Source: Pontederia crassipes
Taxonomy: Eukaryota > Streptophyta > Magnoliopsida > Commelinales > Pontederiaceae
NCBI GenBank assembly: GCA_030549335.1
Contig: CM060190.1
Coordinates: forward strand, 70,446,118-70,510,117
DNA length: 64,000 bases
Reading direction: 5' to 3'
Position 1 is the stretch's first letter; each line of letters starts with the position of its first letter. A program made the position numbers and the translations under genes. Below the pieces are notes generated by a model. The model was not told the DNA's origin, did not search any database, and saw nothing but the letters and a program-made list of their open reading frames with translations. Positions 25,333 to 36,861 of the stretch are shown here, piece after piece.

Positions 25333-25945
25333 AAAATGTACTAGGGCGCACCCCCTTTGTCGAGGGGGGTGTGTCCTTTTTTTCTTTTTCAATTGTTAAA
25401 TTAGATGTGTTATCAATTCTTTTAAAAATCTTAAGCCGATAAAAGAGTAATATCATCTTTTATATTAGATTATTATATATTATGTTAATTTTTATCTTGT
25501 ATGATGTTACATTTTTTATTACTTTCATATGTACATAAATACTTAGTGCAATTGGGGGGCATGTTTGAAATTTACATTGCTTAATTTTGTTAGAAATGTA
25601 ACTAAAACTTTTTGATAGGATGTAGTCCTTTTTCATCCAACTGATTTTGATAAAACATTCAAAATATGTCTATTAAAAGAAATGTGAACTCCAATATTGA
25701 TTGTTTTTTTTTTGTAAAAATATACCTATAGGGGAGAACCTTCTCAGCAACAAAAAAAAAAAAAAAAACAAAAAAAAACTTGGGGCACAAGATACTAAAA
25801 CACCCCTAACAGTGAAATTTAGTGATTAATCATCCAGCTGCTTGTTGTCTCGTAGGCTGCAATCGTGGAAAGAATGGGCAAAGATGGATACCAAATCGGT
25901 ATTAGTTCCGCAACAAAGAGATGCATCATGGACCCTAGCAGTTGA

Positions 25946-26185
25946 AGCTTTTGGCGTGGGAAAGGGTTTTTGCTGTTGGATGTTCTTGTGTGCTCCTAGA
26001 AGCCTAAAACAGAGAACCGCAGGTTGAGTTCCGAGCGTTCGCTGGGTGTTAGTAGTCCTAAGTTCGAGTTTCGGAGTTATCATCTTGGTCAGGGAATAAG
26101 TCTTTACTGTTCTATCTTTTCGACTCCGAATTAATCAAGTGCTAATAGCCTCGGACACCGGAGACTTCCCGTAGACCCGGGCTCG
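25946..26185. other. 3' flank of the aminotransferase-like gene
   Basis: Probable 3' untranslated region followed by a stretch with a box-B-like word (AAGTTCGAGTTTCGG near 26060), possibly a SINE scrap. No gene is seen. Confidence 0.3.
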
Positions 26186-26695
26186 TGTCACGGGGCGTTT
26201 CCCGTGACACGAAGCGTGAAGCCTCGTGGCACCAGTGCCGTTCAACCTATAGTCCTCGGTCGCTTAGCGTCGAAAATATGAAACACATGCAGCCGTCCCG
26301 TACTGCGTAATATTACGGAGTACCAAGTTATCCGCCCTTAGGGCATTTATCTTATAAGGCCGTCCTTATGAATGACCAAATAGGTGACGTTCCCGTAGGG
26401 TACGTCTTTTGCATCTTCAATATGTAACAAGACTCCTATACCTACGATACACTGCGTAATACTTTTGCATTCTTCGTCGCCCCTTCGGACTTTAAGCGCC
26501 CAAGCGCCTGCATTAGTGTCGCAACGCGCTAATGCCACGATCTCGTGACGAGTAGTTCAACACTTTAGTCATGTCCGTGATTGAATGCTTATAAGAGCGA
26601 CTTTCGGCATAGTCGTTTCGATCATAAAACTTTCGTTGCAAATTCAAAATAGACTTGGCTAGGTGTCTATCCGTCTAGTCGTCGCACGTGGTCTA
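26186..26695 (+). mobile_element. Truncated LTR fragment, same family as the LTR at 48605-49272
   Basis: It begins TGTCACGGGGCGTTTCCCGT and can be followed, with substitutions, along the reverse complement of the LTR at 48605-49272 up to GCACGTGGTCTA, where the last 25 or so bases are missing. No internal retroelement sequence follows, so it is a broken solo LTR. Its orientation is opposite to the 48-49 kb copy. Confidence 0.75.
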
Positions 26696-27355
26696 AAACA
26701 GAGGAGGTAACACACGGTTCCTTCCGCATTGTCATTGCAACTATAGATGTGGGGTAACAGTTTGGACATTTTCTGACGTGCAGTTTTCGCCTACAACAAC
26801 TGACTCAATTATGTTTCCCAGTTGTGAACAATAATTGCATGGATGATATCGAGCCAACCAAACCAGTAAGTTGGTATTATATGTGACTTGCAGAGGATAT
26901 CCACCTTCTAACTTCCCTCCAATGGCACCCCACTAGCATTGCCGTGCGTTCTTTAGGTCCAGAAATTTCTTATTAATGCTATGTATAATTTGTGGCATTA
27001 AAGTGAGCCATAGTACCTGATCAAATTGTCAGATCAAAACTTAGTCAATGCTCACCTTGTACACCGCTACGATGTAATGGGACGTTAGTACGAGGGTTTA
27101 AAAGCTCAGGAAGCAAAGGTCCTTTTTTTTTCTTTTTTCGATAGAGCAAAGGTCTTATTCATTTATTTATTTTGCTTGTGCAGTCAACGTCCATTAATAC
27201 GTGACAAAAAATTCCATCGTCCTTGAGGTGCGTCCTAACAATTGAACTCCATCATTTTATTTTTTTTAATGCCGGACAGAATGAGAGATCTTCGATGTTC
27301 AAAGCTACTAAAGTTTGACTAATCCAAAGTCGAAAAGATAGAGTAGCGAAAGTTA
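26696..27355. other. Spacer; no gene seen
   Basis: No coding signal or clear repeat boundary is visible. Confidence 0.35.
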
Positions 27356-28039
27356 GGATTTGTTTGGCAAATAACTAACGGAGGAAGGAGTGAGATGATG
27401 TGATGAGTGATGGGGTGGATGGGATGGCGTGATGTGTCATTAGAAAGTTTATGTTTAGATAGTAAATTATATAAGATGTGGAGTAGGATAACGAAGATTT
27501 TATTTGTATAAGTTTTTTTATCCATCATTATATATTTAAACTATTTATGATCGTTAATTAAAGGTGAACGAGTCTTATTTCTTTGACATCTAATCGGGTC
27601 GGGTCGGGATCGAATTCGAGCTTTACACCCGGTTGAATATATTATATTATTATTAAATTATTTTTAAATAATATATTTTATGTTTATTTTGAATAACATT
27701 TTATATTTACTAAAAAGTTTTATTTAATAAAAAAATGATAGATAAATATGTATTCATATTAGAAAAAAGATAATATATCAATGAATGAGAGAGAGAGAAG
27801 AGAAAGAGAAAGGTGGTTTAATATGGTAATAAAAAAGGGAAAGAGATTAATTTGTTTTAAAATAATTTATTTATCCTCATTCCATCAATTTGGTAGAATA
27901 AAAAATGTGATGTTTGAAGGGCTTAACTATTTCACTTCGCCCATCTTAATTTAAATAAAAAATGTAACCAAACATGGTGTAATTAATTTTATTTCCTCAT
28001 ATTCCACCCCACTCCTTATCCTTCAATTCAAATAGATCC
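27356..28039. mobile_element. Tourist-like (PIF/Harbinger) MITE
   Basis: Ends GGATTTGTTTGG ... CAAATAGATCC are flanked by TTA on both sides (27353-27355 and 28040-28042), the PIF/Harbinger target. The 684-base interior is AT-rich and non-coding, and contains a GGGTCGGGTCGGG scrap near 27597. Confidence 0.6.
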
Positions 28040-28043
28040 TTAA

Positions 28044-28130
28044 TTTTCTTATCAAGGAGTGACTTCAAGGTTCAAACCTAAGGCTATTCATCAGCTCTAC
28101 TTACCAGTTGAGCCAACCTCTCTTGTAGTT
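28044..28130 (-). mobile_element. tRNA-derived SINE-like fragment
   Basis: On the minus strand, TGGCTCAACTGG (28104-28115) fits an internal box A and AGGTTTGAACC near 28070 fits box B, with 25 bases between them, as in tRNA-derived SINEs. No cloverleaf could be completed, so a working tRNA gene is unlikely. Ends were not found. Confidence 0.4.
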
Positions 28131-28176
28131 AGATGGCTGCAAAAGTTTTATGACGGGCGCTAAATGGGTGTTCATT

Positions 28177-28275
28177 CTATGCCCCTTTGTGCCTGTCAGA
28201 TACGGGAGGATGATCCTATACCCCTCCGTGCCTATCGGATGTCGATATACCCCTCCGTGCCTATCAGATGTCGAT
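28177..28275. repeat. 29-base minisatellite, about three units
   Basis: Units of the form TATACCCCTCCGTGCCTATC plus GGATGTCGA start at 28217 and 28246, with a more diverged unit near 28177. Confidence 0.7.
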
Positions 28276-28294
28276 GATGCGCGCAGTTATCTAA

Positions 28295-28966
28295 AGTGGC
28301 ATTTGTTTGCGAAATCAGGATAGAATCGCGCTTTTGTTCTGTTCGATTTCATCAAACACCTTCGAAATCGAATTCCGAGGTAGGAACCAAATGCGTGGAA
28401 CCGAGGTCACGTGACTCTGGTTCCACCACTCCAGTTCCACCTTTTTAGGTGGAATCGGAGGTTGTCTCTTTCTTTTTTTTTTGTTTGACACGATATATTA
28501 CTTTTTAAAAATTCATTTTCTTTTTTCTTTTTCTTTTCTCTCACACATAACCTTCATAAAATAAATTATTTAGTAAATATAAAATATTCATAATAATGGA
28601 TAATATAATATTATTTATTACCTATTATTTCATTAAAAATTTTAATATTTCATTAAATATAATTAATTTAAAAGTGTTTTTTTATATTTAAATAATATAT
28701 TTAATAACAAAAAATTTCCCATAATTTTTTTATTTTATAATTTTATTTTAATTATTAATAAAATTATACTTTATAATTATAATAATTATTTTTAATTCAA
28801 AACCACCGAAAATTCATCCATGACATTTATTTTTTCCTATCACATCAACCACCTTATTTCTCATCATCAAATTTTATTTCAACCAAACATAATATGAACT
28901 AATTTGTCAATTCAACTATGCACCGAGAACTTAGGAGAAATCGCGGTTCCATTTCCAAATGACCCC
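28295..28966. mobile_element. Tourist-like MITE, 672 bases
   Basis: The terminal pair AGTGGCATTTGTTTG ... CCAAATGACCCC is flanked by TAA on both sides (28292-28294, 28967-28969). Subterminal GGTTCCA/TGGAACC words surround an AT-rich core. Length and termini agree with the copy at 42040-42711, so the two belong to one family. Confidence 0.62.
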
Positions 28967-29450
28967 TAAGGGTAGAAGAAGGGAGCGAGGAGAAGTCGAT
29001 CGGGTTGATTGGCAAAGCCAGCATCCGTCGATTTCTATCATCGACCGCTTGATTCCCCCACATCGTCGCCTCTGCCACCCTTTACGCACTCCGATCTCTG
29101 ACTCCCTCCTTCCCCTCCACTGCCCAATTCCATCCTCTGCGGCTTCCGTGTAGCCATCGACGAGTGCGACCTATCCATGGACTCTAGCTTCCTCATGGAG
29201 CTCAAGGGGATCCGTGCCCTAGTTCATTTCATGCCCGAGGCCGTCGTCGCCGCACCCGCAAGGTCATTGTGATGAAACAGTCCGTCGAATCGATCGACTG
29301 TGTCGTCTCCCCCTCTTTGCATGCGACTTTTTCATCGCTGAACTGTGTGCCCGAACCGACTCAGAACACCTGAACCGCGCACCCATATGCATCATCCACG
29401 ATCGTCGGATGTGAATCCGATGGCCGCGAATGGGGAGAAAATGGGGGGAG
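28967..29450 (+). other. GC-rich coding-like fragment, unidentified
   Basis: Composition rises to that of a coding exon. An open stretch contains GFRVAIDECDLSMDSSFLME followed by LKGIRALVHFMPEAVVAAPA, ending at TGA near 29270. I recognise no family, and no second exon or promoter could be attached. It could be a gene relic or a fragment carried by an element. Confidence 0.25.
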
Positions 29451-29837
29451 GATATACATTAAACTCTAGTAATAATGTATGTGATAACCAGGCTTCTTAT
29501 CCCTATCTCCGTTATTATTATATCAGTCGTTCATATCTTGTACAAAACTTTCTTGTGAATTTTCTTGACAAAATGCTAATGTCGAAAATGTGCAACATGA
29601 TGAGTAACTAAATATTATCCGATTGCGGGCCGCAGGAATTTAATTTCTTCTCTCCATCCATCAATCTTCTTATCTTTTTTCTCTGCGTGTGGGGTGGGGG
29701 CTAACGAAACGAAGTCATCCAACCTCGACGATCTCAAAGCTTCCGTCACCCGACTCAGCTCGATAACGAATCAGAAGCCTCCAAAACATGGACAACTTCA
29801 AATAGGCGGCCATCGTCAGTTTCCTGCGTCGGCGCAG

Positions 29838-29870
<33 letters not shown>

Positions 29871-32590
29871 CCTCCCCCATCAACAGAACACGCGAGTGGA
29901 GCGCTTCAATTTAATACGCGTTTGGGAACTCGTGACTTCCTTGCTCACGCCCTCCTCGCGGCTGCCCGTCGCCTTGTGCGGCACGCGCGCCGCGCGCCGC
30001 TCAAGAAACGCCTCACCCCCCTCCCCCCCGGCCTGAGCACTGTGCCGCATGCGCTGCTCACCGCTGCCAATCCGCAACCACTGCCGTATCTACACAGACT
30101 ACACACTCCTCTCTCGTTTAACTTAATTAATTAATTAATTAATAATATATATTGGTGCTATCAAATTATATTATTCCGTATAATCCTTAATTATTTCGCA
30201 AGTGTCAATAATTGTTTCCTTGTATTTATTTACGTATGGTTAATGCTATATTTATGCCGTACGGGCCTCGTGAGGCGAGAAGGATTATGATGGCGTTTGG
30301 TGGGCGAACATAGGACGGCCGTCCACGTTGTTTAATTGTTGTTTTTATATGTATTAATTAATACTATATATTAATATTTTCTTCAATTCCTTGGCTGCTG
30401 CTGCTGCGAGCTCGCAGTTGCCGGCGGGACCCACCGCCCGGTCGCGTTTCTCTCACCGACAGGGCACTCGGATTCGTTGGGTGGCGGGCGGCGCCGTCGA
30501 CGCCGTGCGTGACTTAAATTATTTCCTTCCTTTCAGCCTAAATTGAACAGCCGAAGTAAAACTTTGGAACAGAAGAAACATGGCGATATGTATTAAATTG
30601 TTTAATCTTTTACGAATTATTGTTTAGACATGGGTTATTCGTTAGCAATAAGCGTGGTTATCACTAATATTATACTCGAAGATGTATAATTAATTATCCT
30701 TGATACCTTGAGGAGGAAGTTATTATTCCTACACCATTTTGTACTGAAGTTGAGTATAATTATTTTTTTATAATACTATCCTTTCTTGATAAAAATTATG
30801 AGCATGAATATAAACTATTGGATAAATATTTATCTTTTAATTTATACCTTAAACAAACACTACCTTATAAAAATATCAGTTGAAGAGAAATATCTATTTC
30901 TTAAACTATATATAGAGAACAATGAGTATTTGCATATCCTCTTATGTGTAAAATCTTTTGAGATCTTTTCAATTTATTTTTTATTTTATCCTAAATAAAG
31001 CTCAAAAGTATTGCAGGTTACTTTAGTGCACAATCATAAGTCATGTCAAGAATTCATAAATACAATGTAACTGAAGTTTGTCTTATAGGAGTTATGACCA
31101 GCCTTTAAATCCAATCTGAAATCATCCATTACATTGGTTAGTCTTTTTTTTTTCCTACTTCGCTTTGCCACGGAGAGACATTTGAAATGAACTTTTGCAT
31201 CATAATAGGGCACAAGAACTTTGTTCCCCAAATTTATTGATATCAGTGTGCACAAGAACTATGCGTTAAAGTTCCATCATAAGATGACGAGTTTGGATTT
31301 TAGAATGCATTTTTATTATTATGAGAATAATCGAATCATTTCGTCTTGTATGCCCAAAATAAAAAGGAGTTTCTTCTTCTTTTTTTTTTAAATCATGAGT
31401 GTAATAAATGTAAGATAAAAAGAGAGAGAGGGAAAAATTTTAAGTGTATTTTTGGGGGGACAATGTGTCCCCCCTCGCCTTCTCTTGTGTTTCTTTCTTT
31501 CCTTCGTCCCCGCCGGAAGTCCAATGCCTTACTACATGTACGAGGAGAGAGAGAGAGAGACAAGGGAAGGGAAGACACTGTCGAAAGCGATGGCACAAGG
31601 CGTGCCGCTAATGGGTATGATTTTGACACTCGGTCAAACTTTGACTGGTCAATATTCTTCGATGTATGCTGTATGCAAAACATATGTACAAAGAAAGCAC
31701 GTATACATTTTTATCGGAAAAAAAGAAGAAAGTACGTATAAAGTAAAAGATTCTCCTGCCTCTTCTCTCTTTGTTTCTGGTTTCTACAAGACATGTGCGT
31801 GTAATTAATATTATTTCCAAGATTATAGATAAACCAAGTTATTTCATCATCATAAAACTAAGCTGGAAACTTTCGTCTCTTTTGCATGAGAGGCAGAGGT
31901 CTATGCTAATAAATACATATGTGTATATATATATATATCTGGAAATCCAAACGATGTATAAAAATATTAGGGACAGTCCATACAAAAGGTAAGCTCTTTC
32001 ACATATGGCATTACTTATGGTAAAGTGCTTTTTTATTTCAGGAGTTCTTCGAATGCGAACAACGCCAAAAGTATGAATGTTTTTTTGTCTATCCACTAGA
32101 TCGCGAAAACTTGATCGGTAGATTCCAGCATGATGTTGAGTCCACTTTGGCATATTTCTGCGTCAGATGAATTGAAATTTTCCATACCGGCCATTCCATG
32201 CACACACAACATTCATGCAGCAAGATGTATACAGGATCATCGATGCATGCAGGGAAGCTGCAGCAGTAGCTGTGAATTAATTAATGCATGCGGAATAATG
32301 CTATTCAGATTGCATGAAAATTGATCGAATATCTATCTATCTATCTATTGAATGTATACATCACATAATATTATCCCATTAGCAGTCTGGAAGGAACTTG
32401 ATGGCAGCGGAGGTGGCATTTTTGATCTCGAGTTGTTGGTGGATGCATGATGACGACCACAGTAAAACCAGAAGAGCTGCCGATCAAGTAATGGACCACA
32501 CTAATGTTTAACCATCATGACGAAGGGCGGGGAGCTTCGACCTTACCTCAACTTGCCTTTGGATCTCCCCAGGGAGCTTGAAGAGTACTC

Positions 32591-32592
<2 letters not shown>
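29451..32592. other. Spacer; no gene recognised
   Basis: Contains a CT tract at 29840-29868 within a GC-rich island (29690-30110) whose open frame is low-complexity (Ser/Pro/Leu) and unlike any protein I know. The rest is AT-rich with short unsupported frames. The island could be an unrecognised promoter or leader. Confidence 0.35.
29840..29868. repeat. (CT)n microsatellite
   Basis: A pure CT dinucleotide run of about 29 bases. Confidence 0.85.

Positions 32593-32630
<38 letters not shown>
32593..32630. repeat. (GA)n microsatellite
   Basis: A pure GA run of about 38 bases, some 460 bases before the Dof TATA box. Confidence 0.9.
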
Positions 32631-32631
<1 letters not shown>

Positions 32632-32948
32632 GAGAGAAAGTGTGTGTACAGAGAACTAACAGCCAATCTCGACATGTGGTGGTGGCAAAAGAAGGCGCAG
32701 TGGATTGTGGGGGCATATCACCGAGGAGAGCAGGCGTTATTGTTGCGCAACACGCCAAAGGGGTACAGACCCCACCCCACCCCCCCTGTGCTTTCCACCC
32801 AGTAGCAGCGTGTCTATACCCTCTCTCTGTCTCTCTGTCCCCCCTCCCCTATATATGAACTATAGTTTGCAGGATGGGGCTGGAAATTTCTATTGCTCCC
32901 CGCTCTTGCAAGCCATAAGCTCATCAATATCATTTCGTACAAAACTTA

Positions 32949-32954
<6 letters not shown>

Positions 32955-33036
<82 letters not shown>
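32955..33036. repeat. (CT)n microsatellite just upstream of the Dof TATA box
   Basis: A pure CT run of about 82 bases, the longest simple repeat in the window, ending 20 bases before the TATA box. Its length is likely to vary between individuals. Confidence 0.95.
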
Positions 33037-33038
<2 letters not shown>

Positions 33039-33056
33039 ATATATATTATATACTCC

Positions 33057-33063
33057 TATATAA
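33057..33063 (+). promoter_or_regulatory. TATA box of the Dof gene
   Basis: TATATAA in the context CTCCTATATAACTG, directly after the CT repeat and about 100 bases before the first ATGs of the leader exon. Close in wording to the WOX3 TATA box. Confidence 0.6.
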
Positions 33064-33154
33064 CTGAAGTATGGTGATGGCTTAAGTTCTACATATACTC
33101 GTTGCCGAACTCTCCACTCTCTCTATTTGCTTGATTTCTCAGTGGTTCTTTTAC

Positions 33155-33185
33155 ATGCATGGAAATCCTTAATGCTCATCCAAAG
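33155..33185 (+). other. Leader exon end of the Dof gene, with overlapping small ORFs
   Basis: ATGCATGG holds two overlapping ATGs. The first (33155) opens a 5-codon ORF ending at 33172. The second (33159) runs nine codons to a donor (AAG|GTAATG, exon end 33185) and would join in frame to exon 2 at 34484. The Dof protein may therefore start here with nine extra residues, or at 34487 with this exon as leader. I prefer the latter because of its GCCATGG context. Confidence 0.5.
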
Positions 33186-34486
33186 GTAATGAGTCGATCG
33201 TATATACTTCAAATTCCCTCTTTTTTTACCTCGTCAGGAAAGGATCATATATATGATTGTAACAAGTTTTCTTTCTGTTAAATTGCAAGCTGATATCTTT
33301 TATTTAGAAGAGAACAATTCATACATCATGCATGTTCTCTTTCGGATTTAATTATAGCCTTTTATTTTAGTGTTTCTGATCCGGTTCGAAATGCTCGCAT
33401 GAGTTGTACAAAGTTTCTTTTTTTTTACTTCCGCTACGAAGAAATTGCTGGCTTAACTTGTATTTGCTGTTTTTTCGCCGACTTATCCAGTTTTCTTTTT
33501 TTTTTTTCCTTTTTCTTTTGTTCAATTCTGTGTTCGTTTTGCAGGATTTGATCGCCGTGTAGGAAGCCACTCTTTTGCATCATATGCATGAACACTTGTT
33601 CATCTCTTTTATGCAGTCAGGAACATACATAAAGATATCTACCAGAAATTTTTTTGTTATTTCTAATTGTCTGAAGCTTGCCAAACCTGAAGATGATTTC
33701 AGCTAAAGGGTTCATGGCTTCAGTTTCCTCTCCAAGAGATTATATGCTTTGTTTGGATTCTGTTTCTTCAGATCCTTTTGCAAATTTTAACGGATTTATT
33801 CCTTGGGTTCACTGTAACATTAATGACAACACATGCATGCAAAGATCATATATTCTTCCATCACTCTCTTCAAGAATTTGTATCATTTTTTTTTCTGATT
33901 AAACAAGGAGATCTAAGATTTGCTAATTACTTGTTCTTCCTGGAATGTAATTAGTTTTCATATTCGGTACTGCATATTTCAAGCTATCCTCTTATTTCTT
34001 GTGCTTGAAAGTTTATTATATGAAGCATGCTGGATATCATGAAAAAGGGGAAAGAGAAAGACGGCCCCTTGGTTCTCATTTCATGCTTCTTTCTTTACAC
34101 AAGGCTGACACACCCCACTACTGCTCTACTCTATTGCACTACTAGAAATATTTAACGCTAATAATTAGCATCCTCGTCCTTCTGAATGATGTCCATTCAT
34201 TTGTTTTTGGCTAAATGGCCGTAACCATTTATGATTTCTCCTAAGTTCTACATGCACATCATGGTGCTGGTCCTGATGGAGAACGGCAGGGTGCATGCCA
34301 TCTATTAATAAACAATTGCACATAAATATCTTTCCTGTCTTCAATCAATAAATTTTTAGAACCTTGGTTTGCTCATCTATTTTGCATCATATATGTATAC
34401 CTATTAATCCTTTTCCTTGTTCCATTAGAATATTTTTTGGGGTTACATATAACAAGTATCTGTTGTCTTGTGTATGCATGCAGGCC

Positions 34487-35350
34487 ATGGATAGTCATCA
34501 ACTGGAAGAAGTGCTCTTGTGCTCCAACAAAATTGCTCAGCAGCAGCAGGAGAGGAAGGTGAGGCCTCACCCAGATCAGGCCCTCAAATGCCCGCGATGT
34601 GCGTCCACTAACACCAAGTTCTGCTACTACAACAACTACAGCCTCTCCCAGCCCAGGTACTTCTGCAAGGGATGCAGGAGGTATTGGACTCAGGGAGGCT
34701 CCCTGAGGAACGTCCCAGTGGGTGGTGGCTGCAGGAAGAACAAAAGGTCTTCTTCCTCTTGTGCCAAGCTGCAGGCACATGAACCATCGGTGCACATCCA
34801 GGCCATCAACTCCAACCCGCTGCTCCCTGCTCTCATCCCTCCTGCCCTCTCGTATGACCCCAATGACCTCACCTTGGCTTTCGCCGGCCTTCAGAAGCAA
34901 CCAACCAAGCAGCTCGACCTGCATGAGAGCCATAACCAGAGCGTGCTCTTCGGTCATGCCAATGCTGAGCCCATCACTACTGCTCCGATCAATGGTTTCC
35001 TGGACATCCTAAGGAGCGGCTTTATTGACACCTCTGCGAGCCACTCTCCGTTGAACAACCTCTACTACGGTTTTGGGGCGAACTGTGACAATGTAGAGTT
35101 AGGAAGTGCTGTTGGTGCAGAGAGAGGAGCCTTCTCATCTGATCATACAAGCTTCATGAGTGCAGCAGTTAGCACAGTCACCAGCCAAAGTTCCTGCAAG
35201 GTCGATATGGATGAAGGGGAGACCAAAGTGCTGATGGGCCTTCCATGGCAGGTGGCCACCGAGAATGGGAGAATCGCCGTGGACTCTGGAAGAGATTACT
35301 GGAATGGGGTGAACTCTTGGCATGGCCTTGTCAACAGCTCCTTGATGTAA
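34487..35350 (+). CDS. Dof zinc-finger transcription factor
   Basis: The frame from ATG 34487 encodes 287 residues, preceded by an acceptor (GCATGCAG|GCC at 34484). Residues 33 to about 86 form the Dof domain, a CX2CX21CX2C zinc finger seen as [33 protein letters not shown] and [15 protein letters not shown]. Dof proteins are plant-specific nuclear factors that bind AAAG sites. The C-terminus (PWQVATENG... and [10 protein letters not shown]) resembles the group of vascular Dof factors that includes HCA2/DOF5.6 and PEAR-type proteins, so a role in vascular or procambial development is plausible but inferred. A 1.3-kb intron separates it from the leader exon at about 33.1 kb, a common Dof layout. 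The frame is intact, with no antisense gene supported. Confidence 0.95.
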   Translation: MDSHQLEEVLLCSNKIAQQQQERKVRPHPDQALKCPRCASTNTKFCYYNNYSLSQPRYFCKGCRRYWTQGGSLRNVPVGGGCRKNKRSSSSCAKLQAHEPSVHIQAINSNPLLPALIPPALSYDPNDLTLAFAGLQKQPTKQLDLHESHNQSVLFGHANAEPITTAPINGFLDILRSGFIDTSASHSPLNNLYYGFGANCDNVELGSAVGAERGAFSSDHTSFMSAAVSTVTSQSSCKVDMDEGETKVLMGLPWQVATENGRIAVDSGRDYWNGVNSWHGLVNSSLM

Positions 35351-35921
35351 GTTGCATGCAAGGTGCAGTGGCAGACATGCGGCACCCTATATGGAATGCT
35401 GTGTTGTGTATGCTTTGATAAAGAAAAAGGAGCTCCCAATTTGACATGTTTTATCTCTTGTTATTCAAAACTTTTTTTTTTCTTGTTGCATGAGCGATGG
35501 AATTGACAGTTATTATACAGTACAGAAAGGAGACATCTGGGTATGGCTTATAAATCTTCCTGTGATTTGTGACAGCTGGTGACCTTGTTCATATCCTATT
35601 TTTTGATACAAAAGAGGAGGGGGTCCTCTTCCTTTACAGGGGCATTGAGAAGGAGCACGTTTTGATAATTTTTGAAAGATTTCAGATCTGCCAGAGGAGC
35701 TTGTGATGGTGTTCCCAAAAAATCCTGTAGATTGCACCACTTACCAAGAATCTTAATTTGGTCCGTCCTTTGATTTGTCTGACTGTTGAGAGATCTCAAA
35801 TTTTTCAAAGCATGCTAATGAGTAATGACTGTCTAATCTTTGAGTTAGGAATCTGTGACTGGGAATAATGGAAGGTGGCGTGTCGGAGAGGCCTCCATGC
35901 AGCACATCATCAATCATCAAG

Positions 35922-36861
35922 CAATGTTATTAAAATCGGACCGGATCGATTGATTTGATCGATTTAATCATGAACCAACACTTGAATTTTAAAATTCGTT
36001 ATGAGTGTTAAATTGGAAAACATCTGGTTGAATCAGAAAAAACCGACAAACTGGTGAACCGGTAAAAAATCGGTTCAATTGAATTTTGAAAAAAAATTAA
36101 GTTAAGATGGAAAGTAAGTTGAATGAAATGAAAAAAAAATAAAGAAGATATTAATGAAGGAATCCGGCTAGCTGGATCAAAATTTAAATGGAAATATGAA
36201 AATAAATGTAGGGAAATAATTAGTAGGTAGAAAACAAATTTGAAAGTAGAGAAATAAATAAGGCGTAAATTAGGGAATGACACAAATGTAAATATAGGAA
36301 GATAATTAATAGGTAGAAAAAATAAATTTGAAAGTGAAAATATAAATATAAAAAAATAAATAATAATAAAATAATTGATTAACTGTCATGTTTTTCAATA
36401 TAATAAATAATCTGAAAAAGAAGCCTAATTCAACTATAAACATGAAAAGAAGGGAAATAAGGAATAATGGGAAAAAAATGAAAATAAACAAGAAAATAAA
36501 TGTGGAAGGATATACAATTAGAAGAATAATTGGAAATAAAAAAGAGATAAAAAATAAAAAGTGAATGAACTTTAAATAAAGTAATATAAAATCACTGATA
36601 TTATATTAATAATAATCGATTAGATTTGGATAGTTTAACTTTATACAATATGTCAAAAATAATTTTATGTTGATTTATGATTATTAGTAGTTTATTATAA
36701 TAAAATATAATATATTAATTGTTATATTTATTCAAAGATTGATATAAATATTATTATTTTAATAAAAATCCGATTCTTTACGATTGAACCCGATCGAATC
36801 GATTCAACCATGACTCAATTGAGACGTCGATCGGGTGGCCGATCCGGTTATAATAACATTG
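35922..36861. mobile_element. hAT-like MITE (CAATGTTATTA termini)
   Basis: Ends CAATGTTATTAAAATCGGACC and GGTTATAATAACATTG are inverted, with 8-base flanks TCATCAAG and ACACCAAG matching at six positions, as expected for an aged hAT insertion. The 940-base interior is AT-rich and non-coding. The same termini bound the element at 51937-53185. Confidence 0.65.

Larger units (their letters stand above)
18751..25945 (+). pseudogene. Class IV aminotransferase-like (PLP fold type IV) gene with two frame breaks
   Basis: Eight exons can be followed: 18751-18846, 18935-19374, 19450-19570, 19973-20097, 20767-20852, 21839-21945, 22032-22061 and 25856-25945, all GT-AG. The product follows the plant D-amino-acid/branched-chain aminotransferase-like family: NRFLLLNGVPITG, TTTRTHAGGTLVLFWDRHLR, TELLLTNDGDQILEGTVTNF (the class IV core), VQTAPISDGVLPGIIRQLVI, then GIPVREVAPSW and EAFVTSSLRLVQH. 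Two breaks interrupt it. Exon 1 lacks one base near 18813 (in a CCC run), because PVSAFLESTSG before the intron is one frame off the start. Exon 2 has a 10-base tandem duplication at 19301-19320, after which LAVAGPGRE...AAAKWAEWAR is out of frame. Splice sites and later exons are well kept, so this is a recent null allele, a young pseudogene or partly an assembly error. The last intron is inflated by transposons. Confidence 0.82.

Noticed and set aside
25842..26027. 61-codon frame LQSWKEWAKMDTKSV
   Set aside because: Another frame of the same sequence gives AAIVERMGKDGYQIG, which joins in phase to the preceding exon as the end of the aminotransferase-like gene.
28044..28130. Functional tRNA gene
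   Set aside because: Box A and box B words are present on the minus strand but no acceptor or anticodon stem can be completed; SINE fragment preferred.
29694..30134. 146-codon frame in a GC-rich island
   Set aside because: Contains a CT microsatellite read as Ser/Leu and no recognisable domain; a leader or promoter is as likely.
34373..34957. 194-codon minus-strand frame
   Set aside because: Antisense shadow of the Dof exon; no motif and no splice or promoter support.
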